This document shows, in pieces, positions 1-9,647 of a DNA stretch of 62,894 nt. Made by a program: the position numbers and the translations under genes. The stretch is from JBBATK01 sp046052705. Its GTDB lineage: Bacteria; Bacteroidota; Ignavibacteria; Kapaibacteriales; NICIL-2. The stretch's first letter is position 1. The number at the start of each line of letters is the position of its first letter. The stretch covers positions 1 through 62,894 of the forward strand of contig JBJOLU010000227.1 of the NCBI GenBank assembly GCA_046052705.1, written 5' to 3'. The notes below the pieces were generated by a model. It searched no databases, was not told the origin of the DNA, and was given only the letters and a program-made list of their open reading frames with translations.

Positions 1-121
1 GCCTGAAGAAGTAGAAAACACATCCCCGCCACGAATAGGCTGTTTATCCACAGGCCGTCCCTCGTAATCAAGTACCCGAGGTTCAAGAGCTTGTTGGACT
101 TCTGGAGCTTTCCGCTCAATA
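1..121. repeat. Terminal direct repeat (circular contig overlap)
   Basis: These 121 bases are identical to 62774-62894. Joining the ends at the repeat gives a circle of about 62,773 bp and restores one long reading frame across the junction. An exact short overlap of this size is typical of a de Bruijn assembler closing a circular contig. A true short terminal repeat of the virion DNA is less likely, because the repeat lies inside a coding sequence. Confidence 0.95.
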
Positions 122-2130
122 ACCGTCGTTTCTGGTACGACCGGCCCAACCGACGGTTCTACGCGTTGACGATCTTCCGCAACGCTAGGCTCAATGCCAC
201 CCTCCGGTCGTACGGGACGACCTTCTTCAACTCTTGGGCTGACGGGAGTTTCTTGGACGACTTGGCTTGGCGCAGTAACTTCTGCTCGTACGGGTTGGGA
301 TGGAACTTGTCCACGAGGTTTCCTTTCTTTGATAAGTGCTTCCATCGCCTGATTTTCGGCGAAGATATCTTGCTCTCTCACAGGTGGCGACGGCAATTTA
401 ACGAAATCCGTAAAGCCCTGTGCCATCGTCATGATGTTCTGCACACGAGCACGCTCGCTATCGTCCAGCGGTGCTTCACCGATCATCTCAAACTTGCGAT
501 TGATGTCAGCAATAGCGGTACTTGCGAAAGGAATGTTCTGATCGATCAGCGATTGCACACGGCCTAACAATCGGCCTTCTCGGACACGACGATCAGCATC
601 TTGAGTAGCGGCCTCAATCGACTCCAACTGGCTCATGCGCTCTTGATTGGCGCGGGCTAAATCGGAGACTGCTTGCATCTTCTTGTCTTGCTCAAGAAGT
701 GAATTGATAACTGCTGTCTCGTGATCGTCCTTAATACGTGCGATGTCTTCTTGCGTAGTCATCGGTGCGGTTTTGATAGCACCTCGCACTTCCCCAAGGA
801 TATCTTCCGCTTTCGGCTGGCGTGACGCATACATCTCTTGCTGCATAGCCAGTTCGCGCTGCTCTGCCGGGGACAAGGGCGCTGTCTGCTCTGGCCCTGC
901 TTCAGGCGTGCTGATAGGCGCCTCTGCCTTCACCGGAGCACCAGAGTCCACCATAATGGGCTCTTCTTGCTCTTCTCCCTGCTTCGCTTCTACCGGTTTC
1001 GTCTTGACACCGCCAATAGCACCAGGCACCACAGACATTGCATATGACGCCGCAACTGCGTTAATGTATTCGTCGATGGCCTGCTGATCGGACAGGGACA
1101 ACTTCGCCCCGAATCTTTCGGCAAGAGACTGGATGATCTCGGTAGGCGCTTCTTTGGTGCCGGTAATTGCGATGCCCTTTGCCATGTCACCGGCCGTTCT
1201 CACCGCCTTTTGCAGCACTGTGCGAGTGGTGTCCTCCACCGCATCTTTAACTTCTTTCTTAAGCCCTTTCAGAGCACCAAAAGCAAGCTTATCACTGACA
1301 AACTCTGCTGCTGTGCTGACCATCCCGGCGGGAATGACACGGGCAAGATCAATGTCTTCTGGGTTTTCACCGCGCTCGATAGCAGATTCGACTGCACGAG
1401 ATGCCGTCTGACCAAAACCATATCCAGCCGCTTGTCCAGCAAGTGCCGCGTTCATACCGACCTTGCGTGCCAAGTCTTTTGTTACCGATAGCGTCTGATT
1501 CTCCACGAACTGCTTAGCGGCATCTTCGCCCTGTTCTTTGGCTATCTTCAGTGCTGCTTCTCGTACACCTTTTTTGACCAGTTCTTTCTGAACAGCACCT
1601 GTAATAGCACCGACTGCTGTCCCCGCACCTGGAGCTGCCGATCCAACGAGCGCCCCTGCTCCCATAACACCCAATGTTTCAAGCAAATTTGCCGCCCCGG
1701 AGCCGATCTGATAGGGCAACCATTCCGTCAGTACGGTGCCAACTCCCTTGTCCAGTGCGTCCGTAAAACTCGCCTCGCCTGGGCGTGTTGCGGCTTGCTG
1801 TTCAGCGCCCGCCGCTTGAATGCGCTCCACCCCGCTCTTGATAAGCGATGCCCCCGTTTCAGGCGCGATTGTTTCTGCTAACGCTTTACCTGTGAGAGCC
1901 TGCAAACCGCCGAAGGTTTCTCTCAGTTGTGGCCCATATGAAGCTAGGCCACGACCGAATGAGGAAAAGATGCCTTCTGGTGGGGCTGGTGGTTGCGGTT
2001 GAGGGGCGGCTTGAGACTCCAATTGCACCGCTCGTTCCAATGCCTGAGCTACCGCATCAAAATCCGGCGTGCCCTTTTTATCTTCATTATTCACAATCCA
2101 TTGTGCAAGTTCACGAGCGGCGGCCATCAT
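1..2130 (-). CDS. Giant polyvalent internal virion protein, N-terminal part (continues at 62773)
   Basis: This is the first 710 codons of a 1902-aa protein whose remainder is at 59195-62773. The ATG at 2130 overlaps the TGA of the upstream gene (ATGA), indicating translational coupling. I translated the whole stretch and found no stop. The N-terminus is Ala/Gln/Pro-rich. Residues about 125-170 form a Gly/Ala-rich hydrophobic stretch that could insert into membrane. Residues about 400-550 are charged and probably coiled coil, and after that come Pro/Glu/Arg-rich linkers. Very large proteins at this place in podovirus-like genomes are usually packaged in the head and ejected with the DNA. That role is inferred from position and architecture. 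The window edge splits the gene only because the circle was cut here. Confidence 0.85.
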   Translation of the reverse strand, partial: MMAAARELAQWIVNNEDKKGTPDFDAVAQALERAVQLESQAAPQPQPPAPPEGIFSSFGRGLASYGPQLRETFGGLQALTGKALAETIAPETGASLIKSGVERIQAAGAEQQAATRPGEASFTDALDKGVGTVLTEWLPYQIGSGAANLLETLGVMGAGALVGSAAPGAGTAVGAITGAVQKELVKKGVREAALKIAKEQGEDAAKQFVENQTLSVTKDLARKVGMNAALAGQAAGYGFGQTASRAVESAIERGENPEDIDLARVIPAGMVSTAAEFVSDKLAFGALKGLKKEVKDAVEDTTRTVLQKAVRTAGDMAKGIAITGTKEAPTEIIQSLAERFGAKLSLSDQQAIDEYINAVAASYAMSVVPGAIGGVKTKPVEAKQGEEQEEPIMVDSGAPVKAEAPISTPEAGPEQTAPLSPAEQRELAMQQEMYASRQPKAEDILGEVRGAIKTAPMTTQEDIARIKDDHETAVINSLLEQDKKMQAVSDLARANQERMSQLESIEAATQDADRRVREGRLLGRVQSLIDQNIPFASTAIADINRKFEMIGEAPLDDSERARVQNIMTMAQGFTDFVKLPSPPVREQDIFAENQAMEALIKERKPRGQVPSQPVRAEVTAPSQVVQETPVSPRVEEGRPVRPEGGIEPSVAEDRQRVEPSVGPVVPETTVIERKAPEVQQALEPRVLDYEGRPVDKQPIRGGDVFSTSSG

Positions 2131-3743
2131 TTGCTCCCAATAATCTGCAGACCTTTGGCGACTATCGGATCAACTTCCGACGCCCCCTGCGCTAACTGCG
2201 GATAGAATCTTTTTGCAAAGTCCTCGAATGTCTTAATGTTCGCCTGCTCCATTGCTGCTTTCTGCATCGGATCAAGCATGGCCTTGCGATATTCCGTCTG
2301 TGCAGCTTGCAGTCGACCTTCACGAGTCAGGTCTGCCTTAGCTCCAGTCTTGGCGCCATAAAGTTTCTCTGTGCCTTCCAAGTATCTGTTGGGATCACCT
2401 TGTGCATAACTTACCAGCCACTGTTCGTCTGGCGTGAGTTCGCGTTTTTGCTGCGCCTTGAGTTCAAGTTTGCGCAACTCCAACTCTGCCTGACGCAACT
2501 CCCGTTGCTGGGCTGCTCTGAACATTTCCGAAGCCGCGCCCGCTTGCAGTTCCCGCGCTTTACCAAATTCTCCACGAGCACGTTCCGCTCTTGCTTCCAT
2601 CGCTGCACGACGTTTTTCTTCCGTGCCAGCCATCAGCGCATCCATTTGTTTGCGGAACTCAAGATCGGATGCCCGTTCCGCTTCGATGGCTTGCAAATAC
2701 GCAGGACCTGCGCCTTCTAAACCACGACCTGCAATACCCCCCAACACGCGCATCAGACGTTCCATACCGCGCGGCTCCAGCATCTTCTGGCGTTCCGCCT
2801 GCATCTCTTGGACACGTTTCATGCGCTCATCGCCATAGGGCTGATCGATGCCGTAAACCTTAGCGATTTCCCGTTCTGTGCCGATCGCTTGTTGTGGAGA
2901 AGGCTCGGCCATTCTCTGTCGCATGAATTGAGCTGATTCTTCTGCGCCGGGCAACGCGGCAATACCTACAGCGGGCATCGGTCGTGCTGGCTGTTCGGGC
3001 TGCATGACCGGCGGACGCTGTGGTTGAGCCGTTTGCAGTTTTGGATTTCCCGCCGAAATTTCCTGTTGAAACTGCTCCTGAGCACGTTGCCGATCTGTCG
3101 GGTCTTGAATTGACGCAATCTGCCTAGTGATATCTGCTACGTTTCCCTGGAACCCAAACTCAGGTGCTTGTTGAGGGGCTTCCATCTCTGCAACAGGCAC
3201 TGAAACCGTTTTAGGCTCCGACGGTTGACGTTTCTTTATCACTTCTAAAATTGCATTCGCCACTACTGGCTTCCCCGCCCGGAGAGCACGTTTGTACTGT
3301 TCCTGTAATTCTTCAGTAGTAAGCACTCGTGACTCATAATCCGGTAGACCCCCAGCGGCATAACCGATAATTCCGCCTTCAGCAAAGTTGTACATACCTT
3401 CTGTCGGGAGTTCCGAAATTCCCTCAGCTTCGGGCTGACGCTGCGGAGTGGGCACTGGCGGAGCTGGTTGTGCGGCACCTGTCAGTGCCTGAAGTCCTTT
3501 GGCTTGCGCTTGCTTTTGGAGTGCTGCCAATCCTGCGGCCTGTTCCACTTGCTCTTTGACACTAGGTTGCTGGCCTTGCGCCATACCTTGTTGATTGGCG
3601 GCCGCTTTAGTAATGGACTCACGGCGCTGCAATTCTGCCAAGGCCAGATAGGGCGGAACCATCGGGTTCATCCCGTTGGCATATTGCATCAGGGCCGGGG
3701 TGGGTGTGTCTTTGAGACGTTCTTGAATTTGAACCAGATTCAT
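2127..3743 (-). CDS. Coiled-coil virion-associated protein
   Basis: 538 aa, with no enzyme motif. The N-terminal third is Gln/Ala/Pro-rich. Near residues 117-131 is a Gly motif of the FAEGGIIGYAAGG type, which also appears in altered form in the next two genes of the operon (KGGIVAFSNG, MAEGGS). Residues about 330-450 are Arg/Glu/Ala-rich and strongly helical, probably a long coiled coil. It ends in an ATGA overlap with the giant polyvalent protein and follows the 596-aa virion protein after 8 bp. Position and composition suggest an internal head or ejection protein. I do not recognise a named family. Confidence 0.75.
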   Translation of the reverse strand: MNLVQIQERLKDTPTPALMQYANGMNPMVPPYLALAELQRRESITKAAANQQGMAQGQQPSVKEQVEQAAGLAALQKQAQAKGLQALTGAAQPAPPVPTPQRQPEAEGISELPTEGMYNFAEGGIIGYAAGGLPDYESRVLTTEELQEQYKRALRAGKPVVANAILEVIKKRQPSEPKTVSVPVAEMEAPQQAPEFGFQGNVADITRQIASIQDPTDRQRAQEQFQQEISAGNPKLQTAQPQRPPVMQPEQPARPMPAVGIAALPGAEESAQFMRQRMAEPSPQQAIGTEREIAKVYGIDQPYGDERMKRVQEMQAERQKMLEPRGMERLMRVLGGIAGRGLEGAGPAYLQAIEAERASDLEFRKQMDALMAGTEEKRRAAMEARAERARGEFGKARELQAGAASEMFRAAQQRELRQAELELRKLELKAQQKRELTPDEQWLVSYAQGDPNRYLEGTEKLYGAKTGAKADLTREGRLQAAQTEYRKAMLDPMQKAAMEQANIKTFEDFAKRFYPQLAQGASEVDPIVAKGLQIIGSK

Positions 3744-3751
3744 GTTTTACC

Positions 3752-5542
3752 TCACTTGGATGCAGGGGCTTGACCGAGGCCAGCTAGTGCCTGATAGAGA
3801 GCCAACAAACCTGTGCCGGAGCCGATGATGTTCTGCAACGGGCTCGTGTCCGCCGTGTATGAAGTCGCGGTAATCGGCAGTCCTTGGAGGAACGACTGCT
3901 GGTACTGGAGCATCTTGTACGGCCAATCGCGTTCTTCTTTGAACCGGTTGTAATCCGCCGCCAGCCCTTGCGACTCGATATCACGCTGCTGTGCGCCTGC
4001 GCCCAACTGGGCTTCAATGTTTCTCAGTCCTGCCGCTTGTCCGGCTTGTGCAAGATTCGCCCGCTGTGTTTGCGCTTGCAACGCGCCTTGGAGCCCTTGC
4101 ATACCGAACGTCGAACCAAACTGACGAGACGCTTCCGTAGCTTGTTGTGCGGCTGCTTTGCGTGCTTGATCTGCTTGGAACTGATTCGCTGCTTGTTGAT
4201 AAGCCTGGTTGTATCCTTGGCCGGTGATGTTTGCCAGATTCTGTTGCAGGTTACGCGCCAGTTCCGATTCCATGATTGCTTGACGTGACCCGCCAAATGC
4301 GCCTGCTTTGGTCAAACGCCCCGCTTGTTGAGCCCGCTGAATCTCAGCCTGACGACGGGCTTCTTCCAGTTGTGGATTCAAGGCCGCTTGAAGGTACGGG
4401 TTCATATACTGCTGAGCAGCGGCAGGAGTAAATTGCTCGTATCCGAACGTAGTAGGACGGTATGTCTGAGCGGCCATCTGTCCACCCAGACGTGCTGCTT
4501 CTTGCTCGGCTGCTCCGATCCCAGTCGGCGTAGTCAAACCTGATAACCCGGCAAATGCCTTCTGCTGGAGCCCGGATGCTTCAGGCGTAAGCGCACCGGT
4601 GTACGGCGTATACGGCATTTCTGCCAAAGCGCGCGCCCTGCCAAGCATGTCCGTGACGTATTCACCAGCCCAAGGTGCCAGCGTGCCGACCGTGCTTGTG
4701 CCTGTCTGCCCCACTTGTGTAGGACTGCTTAGACCCGGAATGTTCCCCGTCGCACCGGTAGTCGTGGCTGTGGGGACCAAGGCTCCGTTTGAAAATGCCA
4801 CGATGCCACCCTTGTTGTACTTGGGCATGTATTTCTCCGCTTTGATTTCTGGTGCTTGTTCCGTCTTTCCGGTACGCGCTTTTCGAACTCGATCCATCAT
4901 GTCGTAGAGTTTCTTGGCGCCCGCTTCGCTATTCCCATCTCCCAGATGTGACACCACATCGGCGGGCACAACGAACTCGCCGTGGCTCAACTTCGCTGGC
5001 TGTTGGTCGTCAATGGTTGTGTCTAACTCGTCCGCCATTCCACCTGTCGCGCCACGGAGATACCCACCTCCGGCACGGTACTGGACATCTGTCAGATATC
5101 GACCACGCGGCCCACCTGGTCTGCCTGCTGGTTGCTGTACGGCTTGCTGAGTCGCGGTGTAACGAGGGATATTCCCGGCATATCCGGCTGTTTGTTTCTT
5201 GTTCCCACCCATCAGAGAATACAAACCAGCAAGAGCCGTGAGCATGCCTGCGTTGTTCTGCAAAACTCCGGGCAGCGTGCTGCCGCCCAACAGCCCACTC
5301 AAACCTCCCGTACCGGAGGAGCCAGAACCGGACGATGTGCCGCCCTTGAAAAGACCGGAGAGCCAATCCTTGATCGTCGAAGACGAACCACCCGTTTGAG
5401 TAGGGTCATACGCGAAATTAAGAATATCGCCATATGTTGTACCTTCGGGCAGTTTGATGTTTGCCCAATCGATCACCGGTACATCTGGGTTATCGACCAC
5501 GATTTCCGTATCGTTTCCACCGCTGTTGTTAGACTCATCCAT
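3752..5542 (-). CDS. Virion structural protein with GEFVVPADVVS motif
   Basis: 596 aa. The ATG at 5542 overlaps the TGA of the upstream gene by one base, and AGGGGATC precedes it. A GTG one codon earlier is less likely. After a low-complexity Gly/Ser N-terminus, residues about 185-215 carry LSHGEFVVPADVVSHLGDG followed by a helical segment. This combination recurs in structural proteins of many uncultured phages near the tail genes. A KGGIVAFSNG motif follows near residue 247. The C-terminal half is Ala/Gln-rich helix. Role within the virion unknown; probably tail-associated or ejected with the DNA. Confidence 0.75.
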   Translation of the reverse strand: MDESNNSGGNDTEIVVDNPDVPVIDWANIKLPEGTTYGDILNFAYDPTQTGGSSSTIKDWLSGLFKGGTSSGSGSSGTGGLSGLLGGSTLPGVLQNNAGMLTALAGLYSLMGGNKKQTAGYAGNIPRYTATQQAVQQPAGRPGGPRGRYLTDVQYRAGGGYLRGATGGMADELDTTIDDQQPAKLSHGEFVVPADVVSHLGDGNSEAGAKKLYDMMDRVRKARTGKTEQAPEIKAEKYMPKYNKGGIVAFSNGALVPTATTTGATGNIPGLSSPTQVGQTGTSTVGTLAPWAGEYVTDMLGRARALAEMPYTPYTGALTPEASGLQQKAFAGLSGLTTPTGIGAAEQEAARLGGQMAAQTYRPTTFGYEQFTPAAAQQYMNPYLQAALNPQLEEARRQAEIQRAQQAGRLTKAGAFGGSRQAIMESELARNLQQNLANITGQGYNQAYQQAANQFQADQARKAAAQQATEASRQFGSTFGMQGLQGALQAQTQRANLAQAGQAAGLRNIEAQLGAGAQQRDIESQGLAADYNRFKEERDWPYKMLQYQQSFLQGLPITATSYTADTSPLQNIIGSGTGLLALYQALAGLGQAPASK

Positions 5543-8500
5543 CACGATCCCCTAATAATTTTCAACAATTCATCAATTGAGCCGCCTTCGGCCATTTTCG
5601 GTTTATATACGTTCTCAAGCAAATTTGTGCTGAACTGATAGGGCGTGATATTGCCTACTAACGGCAACGGAATCTCTGGCTGTTCCTTCTGCTGACCAGC
5701 GAGCCCTAGAATTGACAACAAGTTACCGAAATTAGCCTGTTGCTGCGCTTGCTGTATCTGTCTGTTGGTTGCCGACTGCGACAACGCTTGATTGATCGCG
5801 ATGCCAGCAAACCCCGGACCGAGGATATCGCGCAATTCTTTGAGAATGTCTGCACTTGTTCCGCCACCGATACCCGTTCCGGGCCCTGTGCCTGTGCCAG
5901 TCCCAGTACCTGTTCCGCCTCCAGTTCCACCGCCTGTGCCACCTGTGCCGCCGGTCCCAGTTCCACCTCCACCAATACCGCCGCCACCTGTACCTGTGTC
6001 AATTCCGGTGCCTCCAAGACCACCACCCGGCGTGCCACCAGGCTCTCCGCCTGTAGTACCTCCGGGAGTACCCCCCGGCGTGCCACCTGTAGTACCTCCG
6101 GGCTCTCCACCTGTTGTACCCCCCGGCTCTCCGCCTGTTGTACCACCTGTTATACCTCCGGGCGTGCCGCCCGTTGTATCGCCTGTCGTGCCGCCTGTCG
6201 TACCACCTCCCGGTGTAGGTGGAGGTGTAGGTGTTGTGCCTGCACCGCCTGATCCGCTACCAGTCTCCGGTGTTGGCGTGGGCACCTGTGGCGTTACCGG
6301 CGTGATGTTTGTATCGCCTGCACCCGGAGTTGGTGTAGGGGTAGGTGTCGGAGTTGTCGCTTCACCAATCGACCCTCCTCCCGGCGTAGGCGTAACCGGA
6401 GTTGGCGTAGGCGTTTCCGGAGTTGGTTGTGTCGTGCCTTCTCCACCCGTGGGCTTTTCCTCTGTCGGAGGAGTCGGAGGTTGCGTTGGCTGCTCAGGCA
6501 AAGGAGGCAGTTGCGGTTCTTTGCCTTCCAATATGTCCCGCAGCGCCTGAGATATAGCTTGCTGTTCTTTCTGTTGTTCGTTCAGAGCTTCTGACAGGGA
6601 TACCGTTTCCTCACCGTCTTTATCTTGGGTTTCTGAAACTTCCCGTCCAATATACGTTATGCCTCCCTTACCATCTGGAACCAGTATATTGAGATTGCCA
6701 TATAACGGCTCTTTTCCGACGAGGTTATATGCCTCCGCATTGGTCAACTTTCGGCCCGACGCATTTACATAGCCGGAGAACCCATTCGGATTCGTTCTGT
6801 TTGCCATCACCTGAGAATCGGTCAAAAATTCTCTTACTTTTTGCGAGTTATATTCTTGACGGATAGTTTCCCTAGCCACCGGCGCTATCCCAGCAGCTTC
6901 TGCCGACGGAATGATCGCTCCCAACGCGCTTTCCGCGATGCCCTTGATACGGTCCGTTAATGACTGTTCTGAGTACCTGCCCGCGATGCTATTGATCTGA
7001 TCTTTGGTCAGAGTAATGCCTAGCGCCTTCGCTTCTTTGGTAATGTCTGCTGCCGACGGGATAGTGCCGATTGTTCGTGGGAACAGCCCGGACAGCGCAT
7101 TCTTGGCATCTGCCAACAATCCAGATGTTGACACCTCTGAAATTGATTTCAGCGTTTCTGGATCAATCTTGGCGCCAGTCGTTGTGACAAACGCACCGGA
7201 CTCATCCTTTGTAACGCCAAATCCACCGACCTTGGCTTTGTATTCCAACACGTCGCGCATGGCGGCTATAAACTCTGGCGAGTTTCTACCGTATTTAGCA
7301 CCAACTTGATTGGCATACAGCGTCTTTTCATCTGCCAGTTGTTTCTCAACTGACCGAAGTTGCGACAAATACTCCTGCGCCCGTCTCTGCGCTACTTCTG
7401 GTGTCTCGCCGCGATCCGTGAATTTTTTAATCAGACTATCCGTAAGCGTTTGCTCTCGGACGAGCTTCGTTTGTTGATCTTTCTTTGATACCTCACCAAG
7501 TTTTTGCAAGTCTGCTGTGACTTTAGCTTGGTCATTTTGACCGATGAGTTTCTGTCTTTGGGCATCCGTCAGCGTTATCCCGGTTTCTTGCTCTAGCCGT
7601 GCGAGTTCGCTTTGAGTTACGGTTTTCTGGTCGTACCACTGCGCCAGAAACACGTCTGGGTTTGCCGAATCTTTTAATCCTTTGGCAACTTCATTTACTT
7701 CTTTACCCGACGCCGAATACCCAACGGATTTTAGTGCCTCATCCGCACCAGCCGCGTAGTTTGTAGGCAACTTTGCCTTGACGCCTTGCTCCAAAAAGTG
7801 AGCAAACGGGTCGCCCGCCACGTCATTCAGCTTGGCATAGGCTTCGGCATCAAACTTTGGATCAATGCTTTTGACCTGTTCGCGTTCTTTGGCGCCAACA
7901 GGCGTGATGGTGTCGCCGTAAGCTTTGATCGCGGCTCGTTTATCGGCTAAGTCCTCCCAACCCTGTTGCCGGGCTTGGTAATCCGCTGCCGTAATCTTGG
8001 GCCCGTACTGACTCTGCGCCGCCTGTTGTTGCGCGTAGTCTGCCCACCCTGCTTTTTGCGCGTTGGCATCATTGACCTGAAGCTGAATACCTGCCTTGGC
8101 TTGGTTGAGCAGTGATTTTTGCAGCACTGAATCCAATGGTTTGCCTTGGATGCCGCCTACGATCAAGTCCTTCGCAAACTGACGTTGCGACGCTGACAGC
8201 TTCATCGACTTGCCGAGCGTTTCCAGCGCCGATTCAGCGAATACTTCAGTCGCAAAGTTCTTAATCGTTTGTCCAACGTCCAACTTACCGCCTTGTGCCG
8301 CTCCCAGTGCGGCACTCGTAATGGCCTTCTGCTGCGTTGCGCTTAGATTTTTCCAGCCCGGTGCTGATTGCAGAGCAAGCGGAACCGCCGTGTTGATAAA
8401 CGCGTTTTTAGTAGCTGCTGGAATATCCTGATTCAACAGCATGGCACGAGTACCCTCTTTGGATACCGCCGTTGCAATCTGTTGCAATCCCTTAAATCCC

Positions 8501-9645
8501 GCTGTTTCGACTAACTGCCCTACGTATTCACCAACATTGAGCCCCGCCACATTCGCTGCGACGGTCTTCAGCACATCTTTAATATCACCGCCCGATGCTA
8601 ACGACGTGAAAGTTCCGCCTACGATTGCACCGGCCGTTGCAGCGGAAACGCCCAATACCTCGGATACCGTTTTCACGGACGAGGCAACTGCTGGAATTTC
8701 GAAAATGGTGCCTTCAACCGCTGACGCTCCGTCCGCACCGGGGATATTTGCCAGCGCAATCGATAGTGCGGCCTGCCCCCAGTTTCCGGTCACTGCCGAA
8801 CGGCCGATAGCCGAGCCAACAACGAACGGAACCCCGCCAACAATAGCGCCAATAATCTGTGTGACTGGGTTACTGAATAATCTTGGGAAAAAGCCGCTGC
8901 TACCTGACTTCCATCCTTTTGACTGATATGTATCTGCGTAAGTAGTAAGTTCTCCGGCGCTCTCTCCGCCGCGCAAACCGTAATACTGAAGCTTGCCATC
9001 GATTTCGGCCATGCCTTGTATGGGAACCGAATCCTTGGAGTTGCCTTTTACGCTGAAGGTGCTTTTGCGAGCGTATACTTGATTCGGGCTAAATATGTTT
9101 TTCCAAACATCCTTTTCGATTAAATACCCCGTGTTGGGGTTGTCTAGGTAATCATACCGAAACTTTCGACCCGGATCGCTTTCTGGAACCACATCAGATT
9201 CCAATTGAACTGGCTTCAAATACTGCCAATTATCTTTGTTCAAAAAGGCTTTGTTGTAGAACTGAATATCGCCTACCAAAGCACCTTTTTGGACATATGA
9301 TTCAGGTACAAAAATAGCGGGAACGCCGTTATATTGTAGCTGTACCGCGCTTCTGTTATAAAGGTCATCCTTGGACCAGCGTGACCAGTATTCAGACGCG
9401 TTCTTAGCCGCGCTTGAGTCAATAATGATCTGTTGACGCGGCGGCGGAGGCGGCGGAGGGGGTGGAGGCGGGGGTTCAGGTGTGGGCGGACGATACCCCA
9501 TAAGGGCGTTGTCGTCGCTCACCCAACCCGGAGGAGGTCTCCAACTACCTCCTTCTCCGCCCGTCCATTCCCAACCCGCCAGGTTCAGTTGCGCTTGGCT
9601 TGGGCCGCCCGATTCACCGGTAAGTTGCTCCCACCACTCAGACAT
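5542..9645 (-). CDS. Large virion protein with polyproline and Gly/Thr/Pro low-complexity regions
   Basis: 1367 aa, starting at ATG 9645 two bases after the upstream stop. A run of about twelve prolines lies near residues 60-72. Residues about 255-370 are hydrophobic and Gly/Ala-rich (IGAIVGGVPFVVGSAIG-like), resembling membrane-interacting parts of ejection proteins. The middle is charged and helical. From about residue 1040 to 1280 it becomes tandem Thr/Pro then Gly/Thr repeats (TGGTTGG, TPGGTPGG, GTGTGTG). It ends with an AEGGSIDELLKIIRG tail. Likely an internal virion or ejection protein. The repeats are coding low complexity in DNA 5860-6440, where assembly errors are most likely. Confidence 0.75.
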   Translation of the reverse strand: MSEWWEQLTGESGGPSQAQLNLAGWEWTGGEGGSWRPPPGWVSDDNALMGYRPPTPEPPPPPPPPPPPPRQQIIIDSSAAKNASEYWSRWSKDDLYNRSAVQLQYNGVPAIFVPESYVQKGALVGDIQFYNKAFLNKDNWQYLKPVQLESDVVPESDPGRKFRYDYLDNPNTGYLIEKDVWKNIFSPNQVYARKSTFSVKGNSKDSVPIQGMAEIDGKLQYYGLRGGESAGELTTYADTYQSKGWKSGSSGFFPRLFSNPVTQIIGAIVGGVPFVVGSAIGRSAVTGNWGQAALSIALANIPGADGASAVEGTIFEIPAVASSVKTVSEVLGVSAATAGAIVGGTFTSLASGGDIKDVLKTVAANVAGLNVGEYVGQLVETAGFKGLQQIATAVSKEGTRAMLLNQDIPAATKNAFINTAVPLALQSAPGWKNLSATQQKAITSAALGAAQGGKLDVGQTIKNFATEVFAESALETLGKSMKLSASQRQFAKDLIVGGIQGKPLDSVLQKSLLNQAKAGIQLQVNDANAQKAGWADYAQQQAAQSQYGPKITAADYQARQQGWEDLADKRAAIKAYGDTITPVGAKEREQVKSIDPKFDAEAYAKLNDVAGDPFAHFLEQGVKAKLPTNYAAGADEALKSVGYSASGKEVNEVAKGLKDSANPDVFLAQWYDQKTVTQSELARLEQETGITLTDAQRQKLIGQNDQAKVTADLQKLGEVSKKDQQTKLVREQTLTDSLIKKFTDRGETPEVAQRRAQEYLSQLRSVEKQLADEKTLYANQVGAKYGRNSPEFIAAMRDVLEYKAKVGGFGVTKDESGAFVTTTGAKIDPETLKSISEVSTSGLLADAKNALSGLFPRTIGTIPSAADITKEAKALGITLTKDQINSIAGRYSEQSLTDRIKGIAESALGAIIPSAEAAGIAPVARETIRQEYNSQKVREFLTDSQVMANRTNPNGFSGYVNASGRKLTNAEAYNLVGKEPLYGNLNILVPDGKGGITYIGREVSETQDKDGEETVSLSEALNEQQKEQQAISQALRDILEGKEPQLPPLPEQPTQPPTPPTEEKPTGGEGTTQPTPETPTPTPVTPTPGGGSIGEATTPTPTPTPTPGAGDTNITPVTPQVPTPTPETGSGSGGAGTTPTPPPTPGGGTTGGTTGDTTGGTPGGITGGTTGGEPGGTTGGEPGGTTGGTPGGTPGGTTGGEPGGTPGGGLGGTGIDTGTGGGGIGGGGTGTGGTGGTGGGTGGGTGTGTGTGTGPGTGIGGGTSADILKELRDILGPGFAGIAINQALSQSATNRQIQQAQQQANFGNLLSILGLAGQQKEQPEIPLPLVGNITPYQFSTNLLENVYKPKMAEGGSIDELLKIIRGS

Positions 9646-9647
9646 AA

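Noticed and set aside
5900..6250. Tandem short repeats resembling a CRISPR-like array
   Set aside because: Unit length is 9-15 bases with no constant spacers, and the repeats keep one reading frame. They are coding Gly/Thr/Pro repeats.
8441..8926. 161-codon plus-strand ORF
   Set aside because: It lies wholly opposite the 1367-aa virion gene, has no ribosome binding site, and mirrors the Ala/Val-rich composition of the coding strand. The same holds for plus-strand ORFs at 4852-5241, 5792-6550, 15464-15907, 17504-17905 and 19541-19951.
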